The notes under the pieces were generated by a model. It was not told the DNA's origin, ran no database searches, and saw only the letters and a list, made by a program, of their open reading frames with translations. The translations under genes and the position numbers were made by a program. This document shows, piece by piece, positions 1 to 6,367 of a stretch of 6,840 nt of DNA. The stretch is from an uncultured Lachnospiraceae bacterium (lineage in GTDB: Bacteria; Bacillota; Clostridia; Lachnospirales; Lachnospiraceae). The stretch spans positions 1-6,840 of the forward strand of contig CAMALD010000069.1 in assembly GCA_945836355.1 (NCBI GenBank), given 5' to 3'. Within the stretch, counting starts at the first letter, position 1. Every line of letters begins with the position of its first letter.

Positions 1-129
1 GAAAATGCAATCTACATAAAAAACACCCTTCTGGGTCCGGGAAAGGATGAGCTGGTAATGCAGACCGCCACTCACCCATTTCTCGTGATAAAAATTGAAC
101 CGATGGAATACAGTGTGGTATTTCAGTAA
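1..129 (+). CDS. C-terminal end of an unidentified protein (5' truncated)
   Basis: Frame 1 is open from the first base to a TAA at 127-129, giving the last 42 residues of a protein that begins outside the window. The other two plus frames hit stops early, which supports this frame. The tail is mixed polar and hydrophobic and ends in a beta-strand-like stretch (IEPMEYSVVFQ). That ending loosely recalls the last strand of the C-terminal beta-domain in many glycoside hydrolases, where a P-x-Y-S-V-V pattern is common. The resemblance is too short to name a function. The gene runs in the same direction as veg but is separated from it by a strong promoter, so they need not share a transcript. I see no convincing intrinsic terminator between 130 and 197, only a 5-bp hairpin without a T tract. 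Confidence 0.6.
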   Translation, partial: ENAIYIKNTLLGPGKDELVMQTATHPFLVIKIEPMEYSVVFQ

Positions 130-197
130 GAAACGCAGTGTTTCCCCATATCTTGCTAAAAAACGCGCAAAAATGTCATACCATATACAACATATAG

Positions 198-226
198 TTG
201 ACTTTTTTACTTTTATGTGGTATAGT
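198..226 (+). promoter_or_regulatory. Sigma-A type promoter of veg, extended -10
   Basis: A -35 box TTGACT (198-203) is followed by exactly 17 nt and a -10 box TATAGT (221-226). A TG at 218-219 sits one base upstream of the -10, the extended -10 arrangement. The region upstream of the -35 is AT-rich and could act as an UP element. Transcription should start at about 233, giving a leader of roughly 30 nt before the preferred veg start at 266. The B. subtilis veg promoter is a well-known strong vegetative promoter, so a near-consensus site here fits the family. Strength is inferred, not measured. Confidence 0.85.
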
Positions 227-255
227 AGTAACTGGTAAAATCATATGAAAGGTAC

Positions 256-261
256 AGGTGA
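256..261 (+). promoter_or_regulatory. Ribosome binding site that sets the veg start
   Basis: AGGTGA lies 4 nt before the ATG at 266. The alternative in-frame ATG at 245 has only a weak upstream site and would lie about 12 nt from the predicted transcript start. This favours 266. Confidence 0.6.
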
Positions 262-265
262 TAAC

Positions 266-511
266 ATGAAGCAACCAGCAAATCTTTGTGCCGCATATAA
301 TTCCGTTGCACGCAATATCGGGAAACGAGTCAAGGTGAAAACCAACCAGGGTCGCAACCGTTTTGACGTTGCAGAGGGTGTTATCCGGGAAACCTACCCA
401 TGTGTCTTTTTGGTTGAGCTCGAACCGGTATTATCCGAGGAGGCCGGCAAGACCATGTCGTTCAGTTACACTGATGTACTTACTAAAGATGTCGAATTAG
501 TATTATGCTAA
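266..511 (+). CDS. veg: Veg family protein (DUF1021)
   Basis: This encodes an 81-residue small protein of the Veg family, found across Firmicutes. B. subtilis Veg is abundantly expressed during growth and has been reported to stimulate biofilm matrix gene expression; its biochemical activity is not settled. Recognition comes from the family pattern. NIGKRVKVKTNQGR near residues 17-30 matches the Veg N(I/L)GKR...GR segment, GVIRETYPCVFLVEL corresponds to Veg GILAETYPSVFVIQL, and SFSYTDVLTKDVEL near the C-terminus corresponds to SYSYADILTETVEL. The length fits the family's usual 80-90 residues. The ATG at 266 is preferred to the in-frame ATG at 245 because of the nearer ribosome binding site and the predicted transcript start. 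The gene is flanked by its own promoter and terminator, so it is probably monocistronic. In many Firmicutes veg lies near ispE; ispE is not visible here. No signal peptide or membrane segment is present. Confidence 0.93.
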   Translation: MKQPANLCAAYNSVARNIGKRVKVKTNQGRNRFDVAEGVIRETYPCVFLVELEPVLSEEAGKTMSFSYTDVLTKDVELVLC

Positions 512-531
512 CACTTTCTTCACTTATATGG

Positions 532-572
532 CAGTTGAGCAGATGCCCTGCAGCATCTGCTCAACTGTTTTT
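532..572 (+). terminator. Intrinsic terminator of veg
   Basis: A perfect 15-bp stem pairs 532-546 (CAGTTGAGCAGATGC) with 553-567 (GCATCTGCTCAACTG) around a 6-nt loop (547-552), followed at once by five T residues (568-572). It begins 20 nt after the veg stop. The minus-strand continuation past the stem is not T-rich, so it should work only for plus-strand transcripts. Confidence 0.93.
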
Positions 573-579
573 GCATTGT

Positions 580-610
580 AAAAAATTGGAACAAGCGAGA
601 TTCTTTGTTC
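580..610 (-). terminator. Possible weak terminator of the minus-strand operon
   Basis: Immediately after the TAA of the rmlD-like gene, the minus strand can form a 6-bp stem (GAACAA at 610-605 with TTGTTC at 594-589) with a 10-nt loop. Three bases (CAA) and then a run of six T follow (585-580). An outer AATTG/CAATT pairing with a bulge could lengthen it, but this would include coding bases. The stem is short and AT-rich and the T run is not adjacent, so this is only the best local candidate for ending the operon transcript before it meets the convergent veg unit. Confidence 0.35.
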
Positions 611-1453
611 TTAAGACAATTCCTTTAGAAAACGCGCCAGTGCATCCTGCCACTGCGGAAGCCTTGCAAAGCCCGCCTCGTCCAGACAGCGCTTTGATAA
701 CCGCGAATTGAGCGGTCTTTTTGCCGGTGTGGGATATTCACTGCTCGGAATCGGAATCACCTTCGCTCCAATCCCTGCCTGGCGAAAGATTTCCTGCGTA
801 AATTCCGCCCAGCTGCACACGCCCTCGTTTGTCAGATGATAGACACCGTATTTTTCACTGACGGCGATATCGCACAAAACCGCTGCTATATCCTTTGTGT
901 ACGACGGCGAACCGATCTGGTCATCCACCACCCGGACTTCCTGCCGCTCCCTTCCGAGGCGCAGCATTGTCTTGACAAAATTGTTTCCGTGTGCCCCAAA
1001 TGTCCAGGACACACGGACAATAAAGTATTTCTCCAGAATTTCCTGTACGGCTTGCTCACCCTCGTATTTCGTCCTGCCATAGACACACTGCGGATTCTTC
1101 CTGTCATCTGTCTCGTAGAACTGCGTTCCGTCACCCGGAAACACATAGTCCGTGCTGATATAGACCATTCCGGCACCAAGCTCACGACAGGCAAGTGCGA
1201 TTGCTCTCGTCCCGTCCACATTCACCGCGCGGCACCGTTCCTGCTCCTGCTGTGCCTGATTCACATTGGTATATGCGGCACAATGAATGACAATATCCGG
1301 CCGGTACTGCATCAGATACTCCCTCACAGCATCCGCGTCCGCTAAGTCAAAATCCGATGAACCCGTACCAATGCATTCGAGCTGCCTTTCCTTTAAGCAG
1401 CTTACCACGTCATATCCCAACTGTCCGGTCACGCCGGTTACAAGTATCCTCAT
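611..1453 (-). CDS. RmlD-like dTDP-4-dehydrorhamnose reductase (NDP-sugar reductase)
   Basis: This encodes a 280-residue cytoplasmic protein of the RmlD subgroup of extended short-chain dehydrogenases. Characterised members reduce dTDP-4-dehydro-L-rhamnose to dTDP-L-rhamnose with NAD(P)H. The N-terminus carries the nucleotide-binding loop GVTGQLG (residues 7-13). HCAAYTNVNQAQQE (57-70) matches the family HAAAYTxVDxAE motif. ISTDYVF (99-105) supplies the catalytic-site Thr, and Y125/K129 form the YxxxK pair. VVDDQIGSPSYTKDIA (175-190), the SW-xEF motif (214-218) and RPLNSRLS (246-253) match RmlD substrate-domain signatures. The start at 1453 is chosen because AGGAGG lies 7 nt upstream; an in-frame TTG at 1480 would overlap the preceding gene. 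It is the last gene of the operon, 19 nt after the glycosyltransferase. No rmlA, rmlB or rmlC is visible, so the exact sugar is inferred; another deoxyhexose is possible. Confidence 0.9.
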   Translation of the reverse strand: MRILVTGVTGQLGYDVVSCLKERQLECIGTGSSDFDLADADAVREYLMQYRPDIVIHCAAYTNVNQAQQEQERCRAVNVDGTRAIALACRELGAGMVYISTDYVFPGDGTQFYETDDRKNPQCVYGRTKYEGEQAVQEILEKYFIVRVSWTFGAHGNNFVKTMLRLGRERQEVRVVDDQIGSPSYTKDIAAVLCDIAVSEKYGVYHLTNEGVCSWAEFTQEIFRQAGIGAKVIPIPSSEYPTPAKRPLNSRLSKRCLDEAGFARLPQWQDALARFLKELS

Positions 1454-1460
1454 TCTGCTT

Positions 1461-1466
1461 CCTCCT
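1461..1466 (-). promoter_or_regulatory. Ribosome binding site of the rmlD-like gene
   Basis: The minus strand reads AGGAGG here, 7 nt before the ATG at 1453-1451. This full-consensus site lies in the 19-nt gap after the glycosyltransferase stop and fixes the start downstream of the TTG at 1480. Confidence 0.85.
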
Positions 1467-1472
1467 GCCTGC

Positions 1473-2489
1473 TCAGCCAAACTTAAATATTTTTTTTGAT
1501 ATCGTATACCCTATTTTTACAATAACCCGTCCAGCCTTACTCCTTAAATTCATGCTGCGCCCGAGAATATTATCATGAATTCTTTTGTACAGCCGTTTAT
1601 CCTTCTTTCGCAGATCCTCCCATAGCTGCTCCTTCTTGCGTATACTCTCATCCGAACCCTCCTTGATCAGGTACACGGAGGTGACCGTCATCATGATGGA
1701 AAGATACTTGACCATATAATTCTGCAGCTTTTTGTTCTTTAACGCCAGCACATCACAGCAGTCAATCATATAACGGTTCACCCTTTCCTGCTGGTCAATG
1801 CGCTTAATCATATTTGCTTCCGTCACCGACTGGTCGTCCCGCCCGATAAAATAGCGGTACAGATTGACATCCAGATAGTACATCGTCTTTACGGACGGCA
1901 GCGGCTGATAAACAAAAATATTATCCACATAGAAGGTGTGCTTCGGCAGCTCTAATCCACATTCCCGCAGCAGCTTCGTGCGGTAGATGACAGAATGCAT
2001 CAAAATGTAATGCCCCTGCCTGAAATGCCGCACATCATCCCAGGTGAAAATACGCTCCTTCGGCAGCGCGGTATGGTAGTTGATTACCTTCCTTGCATGC
2101 TCCGTCACCTTCTCATATACATAATTGGTAATCATCATGTCAAGGCGCTGTCCCTCCCCGACTATCTTGCGAAGCACCTCCAGCACCCTGCCATACGCAT
2201 TTGCATCCAGCCAGTCATCACTGTCGACCACCTTGAAATAAATGCCCGTCGCATTCTTAAGACCGGTATTTACCGCTTCGCCATGCCCGCCGTTCTCCTG
2301 ATGAATTGCACGAATCATGGTCGGATATTTCTTGGCATACGCATCCGCCAGCTGTGGTGTCTCGTCGGTGGAGCCGTCATCCACAATCAAAATCTCAACA
2401 TCCTCACCGCCGGTCAGAATACTCTCAATCGCACGTTCCATATATGCTGCTGAATTGTAACACGGCACCGTAACGGTCAATAGTTTCAT
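1473..2489 (-). CDS. Family 2 glycosyltransferase
   Basis: This encodes a 338-residue predicted cytoplasmic inverting glycosyltransferase with a GT-A fold, of the type that moves a sugar from a nucleotide donor onto a growing surface polysaccharide or lipid-linked acceptor. Motifs in order are VPCYN (8-12), VDDGSTDET (36-44, nucleotide binding), GGHGEAVNTG (67-76) and DSDDW (89-93, the metal-binding DxD). TFYVDN (185-190) follows, with D189 a candidate catalytic base, and then LYRYFIGRDDQSV (210-222), an acceptor-side pattern common in this family. The last 100 or so residues are basic and helical with no clear membrane span; a peripheral membrane association is possible. The start at 2489 is chosen over 2501 and 2531 because TGGAGG lies 5 nt upstream and the conserved fold begins directly after it. 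Donor and acceptor cannot be read from sequence. It sits between the 854-residue exported protein and the NDP-sugar reductase, 19 nt from each. Confidence 0.93.
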   Translation of the reverse strand: MKLLTVTVPCYNSAAYMERAIESILTGGEDVEILIVDDGSTDETPQLADAYAKKYPTMIRAIHQENGGHGEAVNTGLKNATGIYFKVVDSDDWLDANAYGRVLEVLRKIVGEGQRLDMMITNYVYEKVTEHARKVINYHTALPKERIFTWDDVRHFRQGHYILMHSVIYRTKLLRECGLELPKHTFYVDNIFVYQPLPSVKTMYYLDVNLYRYFIGRDDQSVTEANMIKRIDQQERVNRYMIDCCDVLALKNKKLQNYMVKYLSIMMTVTSVYLIKEGSDESIRKKEQLWEDLRKKDKRLYKRIHDNILGRSMNLRSKAGRVIVKIGYTISKKIFKFG

Positions 2490-2494
2490 AGATA

Positions 2495-2500
2495 CCTCCA
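2495..2500 (-). promoter_or_regulatory. Ribosome binding site of the glycosyltransferase gene
   Basis: The minus strand reads TGGAGG, 5 nt before the ATG at 2489-2487. The upstream ATG at 2501 overlaps this site and has no good site of its own, so 2489 is the likelier start. Confidence 0.75.
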
Positions 2501-2508
2501 TTCCGGAA

Positions 2509-5073
2509 TCATTTCTTTGTCTCCGCAACAATATAATAGTAGTCCTGTTCGCCTAAAAAGGCTTCTGCATCCTTTACCGTCAAATGGCGTTTCCGCCCCT
2601 GCTCAGGCTGAATGACCGTTATTCCGTATGCATCATAACCGGTAATCAGCATTGCCGTGCCCTCATCGCTCACCGCAATCACCGGACTTTTCAGGTATAC
2701 AAAATAGAGCACCTCATCCAGCGAGGCATCGGTAAGCTTCATAACGTTGGTCTTTGTGTACCGCTTAATCCAGTCCGTCAACAGCTCCTTCGCCGGGTCA
2801 TATGCTGTCACCTCCGCCTCCACATTGTTGTATTCCAACACCCTTCTGACGCATGCCATCAGGGAATTCATGTTCTCCCCGACAGAAATAACTGAAATAC
2901 CTGCGACCTCTGCAGAGCTTGCTTTGACACCTCTTGTCCAGAGCACCCTGCCGCTGCTGTCCACCACAGAGCCCTCAGCCTCGTCCGCACAGACAATTGC
3001 CGATCCCGGCTCCTTTGCATAATACACTACCTCACCGAATGCGTACACAAGATAGAACGTATTAAAATACTCCGGAACATTCACCCTGACTGTCACATCC
3101 TCAGATATAACCGTGTTTCTTGTCCCTGCCGTCGCCGGGATTTTCTCCATATTCACCGTCTCCGGCAGAGAAAGATAATATTCCTTTCTCATCCGATCCG
3201 TCACCCTCTGTGACAGGTGAACGGATGATGTTGCCGGGCTATACTGATTTAGAATGTAGTCAGCCTCCGCCGCGCAGAATCGTCGCTGTCCGGAGCTGTT
3301 CTCCTTCACGCGGTCCAGCCGGATGACATTGTCCCGGGTATCTGCCGCCACCACGAAATATCCGGGCTTTTCATAGTCCTTCAGGCTGTTCCCCTCAAAA
3401 TCCACAATGGACACCTTCCGGTATGCCACCACAATTGACCCGTCTTCCCGTATTTCCCTGTCGGAGTCTGATGTGCGGCCAATAATCAAATTGGTGTCAA
3501 CCGCTCCCAAAAGCCCGATGATTTCGCCTGCTGCCGCATCAATCGTCCCGCGCTCCCCCGTATCCAGATTGAGCACATGCACGCATTCCCCGCTACCCGC
3601 CTCGTCTGCGGACTGCCACGCAATCATACGGCGCTCCGGTGAATACACCATATCCTCCTCTGACACGTTTTCCGCAATCACGCAAAGACTCTTTGTTATC
3701 AGATTGTAGGAATAAATCGTGTCATATATATGGAAGTAAAAAATCTCCTCCATATTGCAATAGGCAAACTCCCCAAGGGTTTCCTTCAAAAGCTCATAGG
3801 TGGTGTTCACAGGAAAATACGCGCGCTCCTGTATCGTTTTATCCTGCGGAAAATAGGTGTACAGAATCATTGCCACCCTGCCCTCGTACTCGCCGCGGTT
3901 CATGTAGCCGTATACCAGAAAATCCACCTCTCCGGCATCGTCCACGGATAAAATGCGGATATCATGCTTATCATAGGTATCGCGCAGATAATCGGTATTC
4001 TTCTGCCTAAAGGTAAATGCCGTCGTCAGGGTATTGTCCGCAGCCGTGTACACATACAGCGAATTGTTACACACAAATGCGAGGCGCGTATTATCCTTGT
4101 TCGCGAGCATGCTTCTATCCGTATTACCGGTAATGCCAAGCTTAAACTCGCTCTTTGCAAGACTTGTATTTTTTACATCAAAAACCGCTTCCATCGCGCG
4201 GTCATAGCTGTACAGATACATTCTCGACGGGGTATACCGGAATCGGAATTTTTCCGTCACAAAGTAAAACTCCCGTCCGGTCGGCGTCTCGACCGACATA
4301 TAGCTGCTTAAGACCACGGAGGCCATATCCTGCGTATATTCCGTAATCAGCGGCAGTGCACAGAAGATTTCCTCCGGAGCTAAGTCCGCATAGCTTAAGA
4401 AATCAAGGCTGTTATGGATATCCGCATGCGCAAAATCCGTCTCATCCGCATTCTTTTTGGTCTCCAGATATTTTGAGACATTCGCCGCATTTTCCTTATC
4501 GAGAAGCGACGAATGGAACATTTTCACAAAATCCAGCTTTTCCTGAAGATGGGAACCGGAATACTGCTTTATGCGGGTGTAATAGTAGATTCTTTTGCTC
4601 TCATTGCTGATTAACGTCAGCTTGACAACATACTCCGTCCCCGCAGCATATTCGCCCCCAAGCTTAAGCTTTGCTGCTTTGGTAGCACTGCTTCCATCCT
4701 CCCGCTCCAGTTTATCCAGGGAAATGATGGAACCCGATTCCACCTTTGCCCCCAGCCCGGTCTCATACACCTCATAATTCACCTTTTTGATGTTATACTC
4801 ATTTTCGGTAATTCTAAGCTCGAGCATCTTATCCGCAGGCAGCGGAGTAATGCTCTCCCGCACCAGCATGGCATCCAGATTGGAGCAATAGCCTCTCAGC
4901 TCATTCACATCACACTGTTCTGAACGGATTGCCACGACCGGAAGGGTTGTCTCCTGCATTGCAATAGTCCTTTTATCTGCACGGAACACCTTTTCCTGCA
5001 TATTGCTGCCAAAATATGCGATTGCACCGCAGAATAAAAACAGCAGGAGCAGTATGCGATAAGCAATCTTCAT
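2509..5073 (-). CDS. Membrane-anchored beta-propeller-like protein with degenerate C39-like peptidase domain, function unknown
   Basis: I do not recognise a named family for this 854-residue protein. A hydrophobic segment at 5-21 looks like an uncleaved signal anchor; FLFC is not a lipobox, so a lipoprotein is unlikely. Residues about 80-170 are beta-rich and Ig-like in pattern, 171-250 are more helical, and about 255-610 contain repeated short strands with polar turns (for example RLAFVCNNSLYVYTAADNTL, RMIAWQS, VHVLNLDTG), consistent with a beta-propeller. The C-terminal part (about 730-852) resembles C39-type papain-like peptidases: a helix ending LEYNNV (746-751), SPVIAV (796-801), then AMLITGYD (807-814), ITVIQPEQGR (818-827) and a DAEAFL helix. 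The expected Cys, His and Asp/Asn positions appear as S737, T806 and Q822, so it is probably catalytically inactive. The start at 5073 has AGGAGG 7 nt upstream and overlaps the methyltransferase stop (ATGA), implying coupled translation. Linkage to GT2 and RmlD-like genes suggests a surface-glycan or envelope role; this is inference. Confidence 0.85.
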   Translation of the reverse strand: MKIAYRILLLLFLFCGAIAYFGSNMQEKVFRADKRTIAMQETTLPVVAIRSEQCDVNELRGYCSNLDAMLVRESITPLPADKMLELRITENEYNIKKVNYEVYETGLGAKVESGSIISLDKLEREDGSSATKAAKLKLGGEYAAGTEYVVKLTLISNESKRIYYYTRIKQYSGSHLQEKLDFVKMFHSSLLDKENAANVSKYLETKKNADETDFAHADIHNSLDFLSYADLAPEEIFCALPLITEYTQDMASVVLSSYMSVETPTGREFYFVTEKFRFRYTPSRMYLYSYDRAMEAVFDVKNTSLAKSEFKLGITGNTDRSMLANKDNTRLAFVCNNSLYVYTAADNTLTTAFTFRQKNTDYLRDTYDKHDIRILSVDDAGEVDFLVYGYMNRGEYEGRVAMILYTYFPQDKTIQERAYFPVNTTYELLKETLGEFAYCNMEEIFYFHIYDTIYSYNLITKSLCVIAENVSEEDMVYSPERRMIAWQSADEAGSGECVHVLNLDTGERGTIDAAAGEIIGLLGAVDTNLIIGRTSDSDREIREDGSIVVAYRKVSIVDFEGNSLKDYEKPGYFVVAADTRDNVIRLDRVKENSSGQRRFCAAEADYILNQYSPATSSVHLSQRVTDRMRKEYYLSLPETVNMEKIPATAGTRNTVISEDVTVRVNVPEYFNTFYLVYAFGEVVYYAKEPGSAIVCADEAEGSVVDSSGRVLWTRGVKASSAEVAGISVISVGENMNSLMACVRRVLEYNNVEAEVTAYDPAKELLTDWIKRYTKTNVMKLTDASLDEVLYFVYLKSPVIAVSDEGTAMLITGYDAYGITVIQPEQGRKRHLTVKDAEAFLGEQDYYYIVAETKK

Positions 5074-6260
5074 ACATTTTCCTCCTTGTTTTCAAACATG
5101 TCACGGTACAGTGTCAGACTGCCTCCCAGCTCATGTATGCAGTTTTCGAGCCGCTCTCTCTTCGCCTTCCTTACTGCTGCCGGTTCTATGGTATTCCTCT
5201 TTACCGCGCGCAGCAGAATGTTCTTTGGCGTATGCTCCATATCAATAAATTCCAGCACCTGCACATGATATCCGAGCTGCTCGAGCATCTGTGCGCGCAG
5301 CCCATCGGTAATCAGTGCTGCCATTCTCTCCTTTAACAGCCCGTATTGTAAAACCGGAGCCAGCATATCATTTTTAATCGTGCGGTTCAGCTCATGCTGG
5401 CAGCATGGCACACTTAATATCACCTTTGCCTTCCAGCCGACCGCCTTCTCGAGAGCATAATCCGTTGCCACATCACAGGCGTGCAGGGTAACGACCATGT
5501 CAACCTGCGTGCACCCTTCGTAGGATGCAATGTCTCCCTTAAGAAAGCGCAGCCTGTCATACCCGAATTTTTCTGCAAGCGCATTGCAGTGCGCAATCAC
5601 GTCCTCCTTCAGGTCAAGACCGGTAATGCGTACGGAATATCCCTTCTTCACCTGGAGATAATAATACATCGCAAAGGTGAGGTAGGATTTGCCGCAGCCG
5701 AAATCAAGAATCTGCAGCTCCCTGTCCTGCGGCAGCTCAGGCAGCACATCCTCAATAAACTCCAGAAAACGGTTGATCTGGCGGAACTTGTCATACTTTG
5801 CCCGCACTACCTTCCCCTCCGGCGTCATAACGCCGAGTTCCACCAGAAAGGGAACCGCTTCTCCCTCCGCCAGAATATAACTCTTCGCCCGATTGTGGGA
5901 AAGCTCCGGCAGCGCGCCGTCCCCTTCTCCTTTCGCAGCGGCCTTTTTCTTGATGGTTGCATGTCCTTTTTTGCTGATCAGAATTTGCGCAGTGCCGCGC
6001 AGGGATTGTATTTCCGCCTGCTTCATGTACTTTTCCAGCCACTCTGTGAGCTTATCCGCAAGCCCTTCCACCGTATGGTTCTCGTGAAAAACCTTCGTCC
6101 CGCGGTGCTCACAGGACTGAAACTGCAGCCTTCCCCCAATGCTTACCGGGCGGAGGGTCACTTTTTTGAGTTCCTCCGGACATCTGCTGTTCGACAGGAC
6201 CACATGCACCAATTTATCATCACAATATTCAAGGATTGTTGATACCACATTCTCATCCAT
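5070..6260 (-). CDS. Class I SAM-dependent methyltransferase, METTL25/RRNAD1-like (Methyltransf_32)
   Basis: This encodes a 396-residue soluble protein. The N-terminal 110 residues are a mixed domain I cannot assign. The catalytic domain is introduced by RAKYDKFRQINRFLEFIEDV (153-172), the hallmark lead-in of the Methyltransf_32 type. SAM motif I is ILDFGCGKSYLTF (184-196), an acidic residue ends strand 2 in GLDLK (214-218), and KGDIA (241-245) follows. TLHACDVATD (258-267) is the motif IV region and SVPCCQHEL (283-291) is the family's Cys-rich signature. The methyl acceptor of bacterial members is not established; eukaryotic relatives have been linked to RNA- and translation-related roles, but that does not prove the substrate here. 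The start at 6260 is preferred over 6272 because GGAG lies 6 nt upstream and the predicted transcript begins near 6289. It heads the operon and overlaps the next gene by 4 nt. Confidence 0.9.
   Translation of the reverse strand: MDENVVSTILEYCDDKLVHVVLSNSRCPEELKKVTLRPVSIGGRLQFQSCEHRGTKVFHENHTVEGLADKLTEWLEKYMKQAEIQSLRGTAQILISKKGHATIKKKAAAKGEGDGALPELSHNRAKSYILAEGEAVPFLVELGVMTPEGKVVRAKYDKFRQINRFLEFIEDVLPELPQDRELQILDFGCGKSYLTFAMYYYLQVKKGYSVRITGLDLKEDVIAHCNALAEKFGYDRLRFLKGDIASYEGCTQVDMVVTLHACDVATDYALEKAVGWKAKVILSVPCCQHELNRTIKNDMLAPVLQYGLLKERMAALITDGLRAQMLEQLGYHVQVLEFIDMEHTPKNILLRAVKRNTIEPAAVRKAKRERLENCIHELGGSLTLYRDMFENKEENV
5081..5086 (-). promoter_or_regulatory. Ribosome binding site of the 854-residue protein gene, inside the methyltransferase
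   Basis: AGGAGG on the minus strand lies 7 nt before the ATG at 5073-5071 and within the last codons of the methyltransferase. With the ATGA overlap this suggests that ribosomes finishing the methyltransferase can restart on the next gene, while the strong site also allows direct loading. Confidence 0.85.
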
Positions 6261-6266
6261 ACTAAT

Positions 6267-6270
6267 CTCC
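6267..6270 (-). promoter_or_regulatory. Ribosome binding site of the methyltransferase gene
   Basis: GGAG on the minus strand is 6 nt before the ATG at 6260-6258. It is modest, but better than anything upstream of the alternative ATG at 6272. Confidence 0.6.
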
Positions 6271-6295
6271 ATTCAGATAACACCATTTCATGATA

Positions 6296-6324
6296 ATCAT
6301 ACCCTTTTTCCCTCAAAACTTCAA
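6296..6324 (-). promoter_or_regulatory. Sigma-A type promoter of the four-gene operon
   Basis: On the minus strand a -35 box TTGAAG (6324-6319) is followed by a 17-nt spacer and a -10 box TATGAT (6301-6296). Transcription should begin near 6289, leaving about 30 nt before the methyltransferase ATG at 6260. A perfect palindrome, ATGATAATCAT (6290-6300), overlaps the -10 and the start region and might be an operator or a coincidence. No other good promoter is evident for the downstream genes, which are packed too tightly to need one. Confidence 0.75.
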
Positions 6325-6367
6325 TTACCAATTCCTTAAATTTTTCTTGCTTGAGCTTTTCTTGTTC

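Larger units (their letters stand above)
611..6301 (-). other. Predicted operon: methyltransferase, 854-residue protein, GT2, RmlD-like
   Basis: Four minus-strand genes follow one promoter with a 4-nt overlap and then two gaps of 19 nt, each gap holding a strong Shine-Dalgarno site. No hairpin with a T tract interrupts them. Co-transcription is therefore likely. The last three gene products form a plausible surface-glycan module: sugar-nucleotide reduction, sugar transfer and an extracytoplasmic protein. The link of the methyltransferase to this module is positional only. Confidence 0.75.

Noticed and set aside
130..144. Hairpin GAAAC/GTTTC as terminator for the upstream gene
   Set aside because: The stem is only 5 bp and no T tract follows.
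505..711. Plus-strand open frame after veg
   Set aside because: It runs through the veg terminator and into the antisense of the RmlD-like gene; the sequence has no protein-like conservation.
836..1345. 169-residue plus-strand open frame, and the nearby 111-residue minus frame at 886-1221
   Set aside because: Both are shadows of the RmlD-like gene, whose catalytic motifs span this stretch.
1995..2453. 152-residue plus-strand open frame
   Set aside because: Antisense to the GT2 nucleotide-binding region, with no supporting site or motif.
5481..6242. 253-residue plus-strand open frame opposite the methyltransferase
   Set aside because: It is antisense to a gene with clear motifs, has no recognisable family pattern or good ribosome binding site, and is explained by the codon bias of the opposite strand.
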